A stretch of DNA of 64,000 nucleotides from Pterobdella sp. o SKG-2022 (lineage: Eukaryota > Annelida > Clitellata > Hirudinida > Piscicolidae), in the NCBI GenBank assembly GCA_964035795.1, contig OZ038323.1:5573561-5637560 (forward strand), written 5' to 3'. The position numbers and the translations under genes are program-made. Below are positions 1 through 14,300 of this stretch, in pieces. Positions within the stretch are counted from its first letter, which is position 1. Every line of letters begins with the position of its first letter. Below the pieces are notes generated by a model that worked only from the letters and a program-made list of their open reading frames with translations, was not told where the DNA came from and searched no databases.

Positions 1-78
1 CAAATCTATTTTGTATTTATTAAGCTATTATGTTTTTTGTAGGCTACCGTGCAAACTACATTGAAAAAATACTCATAC

Positions 79-1888
79 CTTTGGAGTCATGTAATCTACA
101 GGCACTTTGTAGTGTCTAGCCAAGCCAAAATCAGCTGTCAATGACATTTGTATATTGAAATTCATTATATGTTAATAATAATATAGGATTTCCAATAACT
201 TTGAACATTTTTGCACAATAATAATGAAAATAAAAATACAAACAATAAAAGTATTCCAAATATAATATTTACTTCAGTATTGACTGATATTTTAATATAA
301 AGACTTACCTATTTTGACACAGCCTGTGTCCGTCAAAAGAAGATTTGAAACTTTGAGATCCCTGTAATAAAACAAAATAATATTCAAGTATAATAGCTTA
401 TAACAAAAAAAGCTGAAAATCTGATGATATTATTTAAAAAGCTTTTTGCAATACAATTCTTTATTTTCAAATACTTCCAACCCAAGCTAGTATAAAATGG
501 ATGTAAAACGAATGACTCAAAAACGTCACGCAAAAACAACAAAAAGCACAATGAAATGTTTTAAAGCGCTATAAAATTGTATGAAACATTGAACCTATGT
601 ACAATGTAGTTTTGGTGCAGATACTTGAGGCCAGCCAACAGCTGCAGCATAATGCATTTGACCTGTGATGGTGTGGTGCAACTGGTTGCTAGTGACTATC
701 AGTTACAATGCAGAAAGTTTATATTTAGTGATATTATTCTTGATTAAATTAAATGACGCAAAACGATGATGATGATGATAAATTAATTAGAACTTTAAAA
801 CAACATAGAATAATTATTGAAATTATTGTTATTTCCTCTTGAAACTCTCTAGGTTAAACATCAAAATAATAAACTTTATAGATTATTATTAAGATATTAT
901 TATTGTTATTATTATCAGTTTTCCTGCTATATTACCCATATTAATACCCTTAAAGACAAAGACAAACTTGTGGTTCATCGAAGGGCTTCTGAATATTATC
1001 AAGCAGGTTAGCCAGGTCCTGCTCACAATATTCCATCAGCAAGAAGATGCTGTCTAAATGTCTACCCACCACCACTTCCTTCAATCTTACTATATTCTCG
1101 TGCTTTATGTTTATCAATAAGCCTATCTCTCTTATGCCTGTCACTGGAAAGCCTTTGTGGTTTTATAATGGTTGGGTAGATAGATTGATATTTAGATAGA
1201 TGGATGAATAAAATGGTGAATAATGAGATGAAAAACTTCAATTACATTACCACAAAATTATAAAAATTCTTTTTTTGCTATTTGTGTACAATATGGAACT
1301 TTGCATAATAAATGACAAAAACCTTCTTTCTCTTGTTCCATGCGCATTTTTTTGACTGCAACCACTTCTCCTGTGTCTTTATCCCTTGCTCTATCTTTCA
1401 GTTTATGGAAGATATTGTTGAGCTATTAAATTAATTAATGAGCATGTCAATAACTTTAGTTTTTTAAATTTTCTAAATTTAAATTACCGGTGAAACATTA
1501 TGAAGTATATTAAGAATTTTGGCAAACAAAATTTTTTTTAGAGTTTTTATTATTGAAGTTTGACTTTAACATGACTGAATACCATTTTGAGAATACAACA
1601 TATTAAATAGAAACAATAAAAATATATGTTAAAATATTATGGTTTCTCAACTCACAAACGACTCCATATGTTCCTTCTCCAATTTGATTCAACTTCTCAA
1701 AACTATCAATGCTTCTGCACTTTCCATTCTAACATAATCCATTGAACATTTGAAATCAAGGAATTAAATTACAGTTGAATATATAAATTTCTTACTCTCA
1801 TTGATTCTGGGATAGTCCATGTTTGTCCTTTCTTGATTGATTTGAGAGTAAGGTTGGCAGGCCCTGACTTGATACCATCATTATCCAT
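79..1888 (-). CDS. CDK10: Cyclin-dependent kinase 10, N-terminal part (gene continues past window start)
   Basis: Serine/threonine kinase of the CDK10 subfamily, which partners cyclin M in vertebrates. Seven exons read on the minus strand: 1796-1888, 1656-1728, 1323-1394, 968-1152, 595-662, 309-361, 79-134; phases join without a break to give 200 residues. Seen: glycine loop IGEGTYGVV, catalytic lysine in [18 protein letters not shown] in the C-helix position, KEVVVG and [10 protein letters not shown], the [10 protein letters not shown] catalytic loop, and [18 protein letters not shown] in the activation segment. The MTPK end and the GRCRS-like lead-in separate CDK10 from CDK11 and other CDKs. 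The exon with the APE region must lie before position 1. The start chosen is the ATG at 1888. A good splice acceptor lies about 11 bases upstream, so a further 5' exon (coding or leader) is possible. Donor after 1323 is a weak GTTTTT. Confidence 0.93.
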
Positions 1889-4800
1889 TCGTCCAAGCCT
1901 AACCAAAAGAGAAAATTTTAAAATCGTTACTTATTGTTTATAAAACAAATAAAACTGATTTATATGAAAAGTTACACTAAACTATTGAGATTTAAAATAT
2001 TTAAAAGTGAACTCTTACAATAAGAGTATTCAAGGGTTTCATTCAATATTTTTTGTATCTATCACATATGAAAATAAAAAACCAAAACATATAAAAAGCA
2101 CAAAATATTTTTAAATTAGTTTATAGCTTTATTTTTTGGCTCTTTTTTTTAAAGATAACTACAGAAAATCACTTTTCACTCCTCTACCATTTTTCACATA
2201 CTATTGTCGTTTTTAATTATCTTCTCAATATGTTCACTCATCTTATTTTTGGTCTTTTTTAAATCTCTATTATATCCAACATTTTTCTGCTTAAGCACTA
2301 TTAGGAACGTTTTTCAACCATTTCAATACGATTTTCTTCGTTTTACTCAAATGTTTCTACGTTTGAAGAATATTTTATCACTTTATTTTTGAAAGCTTTC
2401 TTACTCGTAACACAAATCTCAGCTTTTTCCGTAATACTACCTAAAGTTAAATTTCTTAATTTTTTAATCGTTTCATCTCAGGTCGCACAACGTAGTTTTC
2501 AGATTTTCTCTTTAACTTTTGTTTTAGTTTTTCTAACACAGCTTTTTCACGGTCACATATTTGTTGTTTTTTATTGATACTATAAATTTACTACCGTCAA
2601 AAAGCCATAAAATTTCATCATGTAATTGATACTTAGTTCTTTTCTTTCTAAGTTAAGCTTCTACTCTTCCGATTCTTTTGCAACATTTTTCTTACTTTCC
2701 CTTAAGACGGGAACATTAGCAAGCTTCGTGGTATTTAGAGGAGTAATTTGGTTTTTAAGCAATAGAAAGACCAGTTAGAATAAAATTGAACTAGTTTTGT
2801 GACGGCATCAAAGAGGCATAACAGATAATATTCGAAAAGCATTAACTAAAATATAAGATACAAAAATAATCGATAAATTTCATCTTTAAAATAAATGGAA
2901 GTCGAAGAAAACTTTGAAAAAAATCATTTTTTAACACGTCAATTGAGAATCATTCATTCAATTTCATTAAATTAAATAAACAAATAAATAAAAACATATC
3001 ACTTAATTATTTATGAATACTTCGATAGTTTAACGCAAAAACATACATAAACCGAGAAAAAAAACGAAGTAAAAATATAAAGGTTGGCGTGTTATGAAAA
3101 CATTATGTTTTTTTAAGGTCTTGGTCAGTTATTAACACTGTCCAATAATATTTCATTACATATTACTTCAACACTTCTCATATATGAATTTATTTCTGAG
3201 AAAAAAATTATTTATTTCAACAAAAGACACGAAGCTTTTCGGAACGAGATTTTACATTATCAAACGAAAAGATACTAAAGATATTTTAATAAAATCACCA
3301 ATTAGTTTTTCATTAACACAACTTTTGGGAGTTAACGAGAACTCATCAAGTATCTAAAAGTTCTCATTTCACATGAAGTCCAATCATTTCTTCATCTAAA
3401 TTTACTTTTATATTTCTCGATAAGTTTAAGCTAACTATAAAACATTGTTTTAACTAAAGGTATAGAACATTCCATTTTTAACATTCCTTCTACAAATCAA
3501 AAGGTTTTCTCTAAATAAAGTCTCTTAATATCTATAGCTGTTTTAACTAAATACATTTCTTAATCTTCGTAGTTACATTATTACAACGTCTAAACTTATA
3601 GAAAATTATAGCTCAATTTCTTGAATGGACGAGCTTTGATCTCTCATAAGTTTGAAGTTATTGTAAGGAACTAAAGTTTAAAGACTTGCAATGTTTATAA
3701 ATGATAAATTTTATAAATTAAACTCTTTATAAAGGCTCGATAAATTATATTTTTTAATATAACTTTTCAGAGACATCGTATGTATTTTTCTCTTAGTACT
3801 CTTGAACAATTAATTATTTGAAATAATAGCATTGAAATTAAAATAACTTCTGTTTTTTTGAATAAATAACTAGTTCTTAATTATAGTCTTTGAATCACTA
3901 TATAACCATAGTTACAATTTTATTTTTTTCCCTAACATTTTATGATAAGGCTAAACTTATCGAAAATTATAGCTTCCGATTCTCAATGTTTAATATCTTT
4001 TTAATCTTTTAATATGTTTTTTATGTATAAATTCCTAATACATGTGTTTAACACATCAAATATATATATTTATTTCTTTTATATATCATTTTTTGAAACA
4101 TATTAAACACCTTTGTATTGAATATTTTGTGTTTTTGAACATCAAAATGAGGTAGACATAAATAAAACTCAAAGTATTTCATATATTAAAGCTTTTTTCA
4201 ATGTTTTTATATATAAACTTCCATTAAATATTTTCATTTTCTATTTTTTGCTATATATTTTTATATTGAGCTATTTCACGTGTATTTCAAGTGATACCAA
4301 TACTTTCCTAAATTCATTAATTTTGTGATATAACTTAATATCAACCACAGTTTCTCGAATTCTTCATGTAGCGCTTAATTCACCCGAAAAATATACATTA
4401 TTTTTTTCTTATTTTATTGCTGATGTCTTTTAATACGACGCTTAAGTTTATAAGATTTTTTTTTCCAATAATACATGTGTAAGATTCACGTTTCTAAATT
4501 CTCATTTGATGGATTTTTGACGCTCCTTGGCTTTCTAGGCTAAAAATAATGAAAAAATGAATTTAAAGTTTAAAAAATATTTATAAAAAATTCAACGTAT
4601 AAAAATATAAGGTGGTCTATTTAATATTTATGAGATATTCAATTTTTTGAGCTAATTTTAGTACATTTAACTTATACTTTAATAGAATTTAAAATTTTTT
4701 TGTGTGCGTGTAGGTTTGGTGGAGTTTTGAATAGCAAGTTTGATGGTCGAAATTTGGTTTTTGTTGCTGCATTATCATTAGGGATTAAAGAGGTCGGAAA

Positions 4801-5394
4801 ACATGAAACGTTTGGATGTCTGAATGGGTGCTTACATGAAGAAATGGATCAATAAAATGAAATAGATGGATGGATGGATGTACGGATGAATAGATAGATG
4901 GATGGATGAATGAATGGATAAATAAAAAAAAGAATTAATTGAAGAATATAAAGAAGCACATAAAAATAGTGGAATAAAACATACCACTGGAATTATGACA
5001 AGGTTGAGGCAGTTGAATAGATGTCTGGGGCATTTAATTAAGGAGTAGAACAGGAGACCCTGTCATTCAAAAAACTTGCATATTCTTTTTCATCATTCCA
5101 TTTCCAACAAAAACTTCGTACATTTTAGTTTCAAGATAAGATTGAAATTATGAAAAAGTGATGTTTAGAGATCAGAAAAATAAATAGACATCAAAAATTA
5201 TTTTAAGTTAAAAAAGGCGAAAAAACTCAACTAAAGGTTAAATGAAATATGAATAATTATATACAAAAAGCCTAAACCTCCATTTATACATTTATCAAAA
5301 CTTGCAATATTTCACTGCATATACAGTACACCCATGCGACGGAACATATACCCAGACATACATTAGGGTTGTGGGCCCTTATATGTGTGAGGTT
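1889..5394. other. Intergenic region between CDK10 and the synaptotagmin gene
   Basis: AT-rich sequence with only short, low-complexity ORFs and no recognisable exon. It holds a fragment of the dispersed palindromic repeat (3943-3974), a weaker relative near 3590-3630, and a short ATGG/ATAG tetranucleotide tract at about 4862-4924. The promoters of two divergent genes should lie here, but I cannot point to elements. Confidence 0.5.
3943..3974 (-). repeat. Fragment of dispersed palindromic (MITE-like) repeat
   Basis: Contains the core GATAAGGCTAAACTTATCG followed by AAAATTATAGCT, then a GATTCTCAAT stretch. The same core occurs reversed at 10130-10159 and in both arms of the large hairpin at 57729-57896. 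Copy extent beyond the core is uncertain. Confidence 0.6.
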
Positions 5395-8300
5395 ATGATG
5401 GTGTCGAGTGTGGAAGCAAAGACAAGTGAGTGCAGTTTTTATATTTTTTCAATGGAAATTATTCATTCGTTTTAATTATGTTTTTTGGCGGTTTTTGCAA
5501 TTAGCGGTGGTTATTTTTTTTGGTAGTTTGATTTTTTTGTTATAAACAGTCGTTTTTGATGCTGTGTATTCACTCAAAAATAATTTTTACTTAAACTTTT
5601 GTATAGTTTTAAATTATTTTTTAATTATTTTTTAGTGTTTGTTTCAATATTGATTTTTTCACGTATTTCTTAGTTCCATGCGAGGGTGTGTTCTTTTTTT
5701 TGGTTTCTTTGATTAATTTTATTTGGCTCCAAAATATAATTCCAGAATTTGCTCAAAGACATCTTATGTATTTTTTATATTATTGTATTTAATCTCGACT
5801 TCGAAATGAAAAATTCTTTGGAGACATTTTTTTTAAAAAGAACAATAATTTCCTATAAGTTTGACTTTATCATGAAACATTAGATATGTCATTAGCAAGT
5901 TTCAACTTTTTGTGTGAGCAATCAAATTTAATGTAAACCTTTTAAATACAATAAAATTAGATTCTATAATCAAGTTTCTCACAACACTATTTTTTAATAA
6001 TAAACTTCAGAAAAACTCATACGACTTATGGCAAAAAATAAGCTCTAATTTATTGAAAGCTCCTAGCTTTTTTCAGAGTAAATGCACTTAAAAACATCAA
6101 ATGTTAACATTAAAATGATAATTTTTTTGGATTGAAGCTTTAAAGCTGAAATGAATTCTTCATTTATTGGGCTAAAAGTTTGAATGTTTTTAGTGCACAA
6201 GTGTGTGTATGAATAACAATGTTGAAATGAAAAATATCTTTTGATAATTATTTTTTAAAATTTTTCAATCATTATGACAAAATAATGGCAAGAATAAAAC
6301 TTTTTTAATGTTGCATTTGAAAATCTTGTTCAAATGACGGTGTGCAGTTTTTCATTTTTCGCTTCAAAAAAAATTTTTTTTAATATATAGAGAGATAGTA
6401 ATTCAAAAATTTTTTTCTTAAAATTTTCAATTTGAAATTAAAAATTTTTCTAAAACGCATTGAAGCTTTTAAAAATTAAAAAACAATAAAAAACACATAT
6501 AAGTTAGAAGCGTGTTAAAAGGAGGTTGATCTGAAGGGACGCCTGGATGTATATCCCAGAGGAGTGAGCTGGTGTTGAAAAATTTTTTTCAAAATTTTAA
6601 AAGAAAGAAAACAAAAAAATTAGACAAAACTTAGAATAAATTGACAGACAAAACTTTAAAAAAAATTTAGAATAAATAAAACAGAAAAATTGAAAAAAAA
6701 ATATATATTAATAAATGAACAGGAAAACTGAATATAAAAACGTTTTCAGCTACAGATATCAAAGACCATTTGAAGGCATAATGCAATGAAAATGGCTCAA
6801 TTCGGCGGGAACTGCTGTATTTGTGGGTGTTTTAACCTGCCTGTCTTTACTATTACTTCATTAAATTATGCCATAATTAACTGAGCACAATTTGGTATTT
6901 TGTAAAAAAAAATATTAATTTAAAAAAATAATTAAATACTTAGATAGTAATTCACAAATTTTTTTGGAGTAGGTTTAAAAGACATTTGTTTTTTTGGGAA
7001 TTTGAATTTTTTGTTTCGCCATTTTTGGATGAAATATTTTAAAATAATAAAAATGAAATTTGTTTAAAATCCGATTAATGAATTTTTAAAACTAAGACAT
7101 TTCTAAGCTTCACTCGCCTCTCTCTGAAAGCATTGTACTTAAAAATTCCTAATGATTATGTAAAACATCATAATAATAAGCATAAAAGATAATTATTAAT
7201 GTTAATAATAAAAATAAAAAGATAATAATTCAAAAATTATCGGAAACGCATCTATGAGAATATATGGGCGGTAAAAAAGATTTTAAGATCGTTAAACTAA
7301 TTGCCACAAAAAAATCAGCTTCGCTTTTTGTTGGTAACGTCACTTACGTTACTATGTTTCCTAATTGAAGAAGATGAAGATGAAAATAAAGAAATTGGAG
7401 ATTGGGTGATGATGATGATCCGAGTGGGAATGGTTGTGTGCTGGAGACGATGATGATGATGAAGAGAAAGGGGATGAAGAAGATTTGGAAGAGAACATGA
7501 TGAAAAATAATGGAGAAAAAATGACAAGAAAGATGGAGCAGGAACAATAAAAGATTTGTGTTTCTTTAAATGGGATACCACCCCATTTGAGAATCAAAAT
7601 TTGAGTTCTACAAGGCCATTTGTCATGATTATTCAAGGCTTTTGAGCACTCTGTTAATATTTTTTGGGTGATGAATAGGACATTTTATGAGATCTCCATC
7701 CTTTAGGAGCTGTATGAGAAATTAATTTAAGCGACACTAATATGAATATTGGAATAATATTTAATATTTTTAGTTATTTTTGATCATGGTCGTGCTTTTT
7801 ATCTTATGTTTTTTGTTTATGACGAAAAAATTTGCGCTTAAGTTGATGAAGTTGTATTTCATGAAAGCTATTTTAAATCTCATTTAGGACGTCATTAAAC
7901 TAATTATCATTTGAAATAACGTATCTAGTTAACCTCCGTGATTTACTCTGACTTTAAAATTGATTTTTTTTCAAGTTTTTACAGACTCAATAGTAGTAGA
8001 AAACCTATTAATATAAAGAATTTAATATTTAGATAGTTCAAACGATTACCATTTATTCAGCCATTTTAATTTAGTACTAAAATCAAACTTTAATGAAAAA
8101 TGATTCACTGTTACGCCAGCTATTTTTAGCTCTAGATAAATAAAGATTAATATCTCTGTTTATTGGTGGATTTCTATACTTGATAGGATGAACGTCTAAA
8201 ATAAATCTTTGTGTGCTTCAGTCAAACTTCCACCGTCTATAAAAAACTCATCAATTATATAAAAAAACTCTTAAACTATAAAAAAAAAGTTTCAATAGAT

Positions 8301-11300
8301 ATATATATTTTAAAACACTTTTTATGACTTCTAATGATTGATTGTTGTTCGGAGTTTCTATCATTTATTGTCTCGATTAGCGCTAAGTCTTCAATGTTTC
8401 ATCTTTAATCTGTGACTGACACTGAAAACAAAGGGACTTTGTTTGGGACTTATCGAATATTGTAGAAAGCTTTTGGTTGATTAAAACCACCCATATTCAA
8501 ATAGAGGTGAAAATTATTAATCTCAAAAAATTGAATTAAAATAAAAAAAGTGATCAATACTAGCTATTTAAAAGCTTCATTCAATATAGATATGAGAAAT
8601 ATTGTGACTACCGAGGTATACTGGTTGACTGTTATCCATCAGAACCAATAGCCGCATTAGCTTACGTATGAACTAGGTTGCTTGAAATGCTGCGACCATT
8701 AAGACAGAACTGAACACCATGGTTTATAGGCCTACCAACGCACGAAGCTTTTTGATCTAAGATCATCATCCGTTTTGAATGTTGAACATGGTTCGAGTCT
8801 TCAAAAATGCCTGTGGAAATAGTAAAAACTTTTGATGGGAATTTTGCAAAATAATAATTTGCCTAAATGATTTTTCGACGTGTTCTAATCCTATTATATA
8901 TTTGTTTTACGTGCATTTCTCTGCATTTTTTCCGTCTTTTTTTCTGTGTTATTTTATCAATAATTAAATCAAAAAGTTACATATTGCTTTTTCAAGGACG
9001 ATCTTTTTTAAAAATCATTGTACCCCACAATAAAATACCACACAAATATGCAGGTCGTACTATTGAAGCAATGTTTTTTGGTGTATATTTTATTGATGGC
9101 AACTTCTTTTACATTATTGCTCACAAACCTCTATAAAACATCGATCCACTTTTTGCTGAATCTCTCCATTAATTAAACTGTACCCATGGTAGTTTATAGG
9201 TTTGTTAATGCATGAAGCTTTTCAATTCATAAGAAATTGCGTCAAACTGATGATCTCATAGGAGTTTTCAAAGCCTTCTGATCTCATAACACCATAAATA
9301 TCTGAAAACATGGAAGTAGGTTGGATAATGGAGAATACTGTAAGTTAACTGCATCCCCAAACATAATAGACATTTGTTGTCCGTGAAGCTATAAAAAATT
9401 TGATAAAAATGCACAAGAAGCAAAACTACGCTCAACACAAATATTTCCAATTTAAACCAAATAGGAGTTTTACTTGTTTTATTAACAATAAGAAATAATT
9501 CAAACAAAAATTAAGTTAAGCCATGAACGACAGCAAACAGCAGTAATAAACTAGAAAAGAAGGTTATGAAGGTCAAGGGTGTCTTGTTTCTATGAGGCAT
9601 ACTGCTTACTGAAGCCAACAAAGAGTTTCCAATGCTTTTAAATCATTCCTCATATTTATAGTTGACTTTATTTATTTGGCCTTTTTCAAGGTTTTTTTTT
9701 CTCGATTTTTTTTGCATGCAGCAAAGTTCATCTGACATTTATAATTTGTTCTTCTACGTGGTTACACTATTGCTTGCAACAGTATTTTTCATCTTTTCTC
9801 AAATTTTAATTTGTTTAGAATGTTGGCATTTCAAAAAGAAAGTTTTTGAAAATTTAGAATTTTAAAAATGTTTTGATATTCAACAGCTTTCATTCATCTA
9901 TTAATCCATAGCTCAGCTGGTAGATCATTAGACTAGTTATCTAAAGTACCCGGTTCAATCCCGCGCGGACCGACAATTATACACACAAGGTGTAGCGCCC
10001 TGTGAAACACATGTTGAGTTAATGAAACCTCGACTAAAATCGATCTAAAAAAAAATTAATCCATTTATCGATTTTTTAACGAAAAACATAAAATAGAAGA
10101 AAACTTTAATACATTTATTGAGAATCAAAAGCTATAATTTTCGATAAGTTTAGCCTTATAAAAAGTTAGCAAAAAAAAAAAATATTGAAGAAAAATGCAT
10201 ACGATGTCTTTGAAAATTTATCGATTTATCTGTCTAACCGTTCATCCATGCATTCATTCATCCATCCAGCCATTCACCCATCCATTCATCCACCCATCCA
10301 TCCATCCAAAATTTTATATGATCAATGATAATTTTTATTCAACTACTCAAACTAATTAAAACGATAGTGAACTTTATTGCTTTTTCTGTCATTTCTTTTA
10401 CTCTTCAATTGAAATTAATTCCTTCATTCTTTCTCAACTCTTTCTGCACCTTCATTTTTGCATTGAACCCATTCTAAATTCATTCTTTCATTAACTCCGT
10501 TTTAAACAATCTATCATCAAATACCTTTTACATGTTACCATTAAGACTTTTCAAACTCACCTCCCATCTTCAGTTTCTGCAAACATTCGTCAAAAACCAC
10601 TTTTACGTGTGTTTGTGTGTTTGTGTGCATGTAAATATGCGTGTGCTTTTCTGTATGAAAGCCTAATTTTCTTAAATTTCAAAATTTTTATGATAATAAG
10701 ATTAATAATAATAATAATAAAATTGATATAAAGAATATTTAAGAACAGGCAAAGTTATTAATTCGAAGCCTGATAACTCAAAGCGAAATCGATAAAAAAA
10801 AAGTTAATTCATACCCTACTGCATTAGGTTTTCTCACGATAACAGCCATTCAACTCAAAATTAGTGCAAAACTATATAAAACATGTTATGCTCACTCAGT
10901 GGCGCTATATGGTGAAAATAAAAATTGACAAACGTCATTGAGCATAGTTCAACCACACAAAGCATTTTGGGGCAAAAGCCATATCATATCAGAATATTTT
11001 TGCTTTTTGTTTTTTTTTTATTTCATTTAAATTCATAAATTTTTCTTTGTCCCTCTACCCGTCCACATAAATATGCGTCCATACTTCATCCACATGCATA
11101 AATCTCAAAATTGAAAAAAGAACTTTGACTGAAAATATTTCAAATTGGCAAAAAAGTTTGCTGATAAATATGAAGGGTATGTAAGATCGGTTGTGGTTGG
11201 AAGATGAGGATAAGGTTGATTTTTTAAAGAAGATGAGAGGAATGATGATAATGATGGAGATGTTAATGACAACGATAAAGAAAACAAGAAAAAATAAAAC

Positions 11301-14300
11301 GTGAACTATAAGCCAGAATGACCATCGAAGCGCAAAAGAATACTGTTAATTTTGGAGAGAGGACTGAAGCCTATAATTTGAAACTAAAATAGACCATCAT
11401 GAATGCAGCTATAAATAACATCAGCACAAACCATCATAAGCACTTAATATCACTATCTACCACTACACAGGAGGCTCTTAATTAGGAGATTAACTAGAAA
11501 CGATTAAAACTTCGATAGGGTTATTACACAGATTAAAAGCCTTGTGGTATGCTGTACGACATCGAGGACTGGGGATGAAGGCAGACTTATGAGAACAAAT
11601 TGTCTGCATTCATGTTCGATAAATGCACTCTTTTGTATCGATATTAAAATTTTTATTGGAAGCTAATTTGTATTTTTGTTCCAAAGTAGATTTTTGTATA
11701 TGTATATTGGCAATTTCGTTCAAAGCTTGGGTCGTTTTGCTTAGGTTCATTTTGATTTTGACATATTTTGAGAGTTTTGATTTTATTTTAAAACATATAC
11801 AATTTAACTTCATTACTCTCGTCCATCAACTTCTTCATTACATTATATTCCTTCCTTATCTTCATCTCACTCACTATTATGTAGGTTATATTATTAGTAG
11901 TAAAACTTTTCAATAATATACATTACCTCAACAAATTTTTCCAACTTTTTTATATATTCTCTAATTTCCATAACTTACCATAAATCCCGATAATCTACCG
12001 TAGCCATACATAAAGCACACTTCAAGTGCCATAACTAACCACGACTGACCATGAGCCCTCATAGAACATTCTCAAACACCTTCAAACACCCCCCACTACA
12101 AATTATTAAAAACCACTATCATCAAAGTTGAATTTTTATGAGTCCTACTTTACACCGTGTAAACATAAACCCCCATAAGCCCCAGTTTAACCACAATAAA
12201 CTCTGAGATACACCTTATAATCATGTACCATCTGAACTTCTGTTGAACTCTTATAAATACCTTCAAAAACCTGCAGTAATGACAGCCCACGTCTCTTACT
12301 TGACCTTCGTCATATTATCGATCTTTTTGGTGGGTGTCACCCTGGCGATTGCAGCTTATCTGGTCGCTAAAAGACGTAAGAAAAACGCAGATGTGCCGAC
12401 GATAAAAAGGAAAAACGTCATAGAAAAAGTTGCGAAGAATTTGGTGAAGAGATGGATGGCTGGAGGTGATGATGATGATTCTGTTACCAAGTGAGTGGGA
12501 GGAGTCACATATGTTTTTGACGTTTTTAATTGCTTTTTCTAAAAATAACTTTTTTGTGACCAATTGCTTTTTGTTAATTTGGAGCCGGGAATAAGTGGGA
12601 TACATACGTGAGTGGCTCGAGATGAGAATATTGGAAAAAATGCTAACAATAATAATAATAATAATACAGATCAATGCTAACAATAATAACAATAATATTA
12701 ATAATAATAATACAGATCAATGCTAACAATAATAATAATACAGATCAATGCTAATAATAATAATAACACAAAATAATGCAAATAAAAAAAAATAACCAAG
12801 ATTTTAAGGGTTTTCTGGTAGCTTTCTCGTAAACAAGATGCCTTGAATACAAATTGAGCAACATATTAAATTGTGAAGGGGTATCGAGGGTTTTCCATCA
12901 ACTTTAACGTTCGATGGCATTTCCATTATATTGGAATATCACAGAGACAAGGGAGCGTTGTGAGGCTTGATTGATTGGTGCTTTCAACGAAAAGTTTTGA
13001 TGGGAAAATATTGAAAATTGATTCCTTTATAAGACTTGCTATGTTATCTGTCAAACTTGGCAGATGTATAAGAAACAAGCTAAATAGCTTTTAGAAAATT
13101 AATTATCAAATGCAAGCCATAAATCTCTGATTGTTCTCAAGATTGTTCTCTTGCAAAGAGATTTCTCATTTTTGTGGAAAACCTGCTGTAATAATAGTTG
13201 CCATAAGTAATAGTTGGAATGTTTTTTGAAAGGGAAATTTAAAGAATTTTTTTAATTAGCTAAAATTTTAGATCTCCAAATGCAAGCAAATATTAGTAAA
13301 AAAAACTTTTGAACGATTTGGGTTATCACAGAAATGGCTCGGATAGGACGGGTGTTTAAAACACTTTTTGTATGCCATTCTTCAGACACAGAATGTTTGA
13401 AATTAAAAGAATATTTCACGTGTTTTTCAGTGTAGAAATATTTCAAAAAAATAAAAGTTAAAACCGCAAAATTTTTTCATAACATGAAAAGAAGCTTGGG
13501 TAATTTAATTTAGGTTTTAAATATTGTTGGTAAAATTTAATAAAAGCCGTCAAAAAGTTTGGCCAACAAATAACAAATAATTCTATTTAAAATTGTTTTT
13601 TCCAACTAAATTTAATTTAAAAAACATAAACTCTCATCACAGTTATTCATAAAAACTCCCATAAATTATGATCCACAACGAAGCCAAACGAACTACCCCC
13701 TACTTGAACACCTCCCAGAGTGTTGACACCAAGCACAAACAGGACAATAGCAGTGAGCAACCGAGGAAGGGACAGCGTAGCAAGCATCTTATCAAACTTT
13801 TCAGAAACACCCCTTTTAAGCAAAAGCCTCCAGCACCACTCCCCACAAAACAGCTCTTCACCCATGCGTAAACAGATGTCTCTGCAACTACCAAGCATCA
13901 ATGTAACCTCAACCTCACCCACCGCATCCCACAACCCTTTCATCTCACCACGCAGGCAGTCTCACCAGGCTTTCCTCTCTCCTATTCCCAGCCCTTCAAG
14001 GTGGCATTGGTAGTTTGTGCTTTTATGCAAATGAGACTGTAACGTTTTCACAAATGTAATTATTTTGCAGCAAAAACCCGTTTAAATAGGATTTTGTGTG
14101 TGATTGATTGTATGTTGTTTATGCAAATAAAACTTATCATAGGTATAAGTTGAAGACTTGGACGTGAATAAGACCTATTTTGAGCAATATTACATCTATA
14201 AACCATATTATATTTGGAAAATTATCCATTTTTTATTAAACTCAAAAACCATTCAGAAATAAATTCTCATTCATTTCAATTTTTTTGAACAATTTCATTG

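Larger units (their letters stand above)
5426..12276 (+). other. Large first intron of the synaptotagmin gene (or 5' flank)
   Basis: 6.85 kb without a convincing exon. Short ORFs at 7315-7636 (minus) come from a GAT/GATG-rich stretch. It contains a tRNA-headed SINE (9906-10055), a MITE fragment (10113-10159) and a CATC tetranucleotide tract (about 10241-10309). If the exon at 5395-5425 is not real, this is upstream flank. Confidence 0.5.

Noticed and set aside
9906..9975. Functional tRNA-Thr gene
   Set aside because: A and B boxes are present, but the acceptor stem does not pair, the variable/T arms are altered, and the sequence continues into a SINE tail.
12315..12692. 125-codon minus-strand frame
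   Set aside because: Antisense shadow of the synaptotagmin membrane-span exon.
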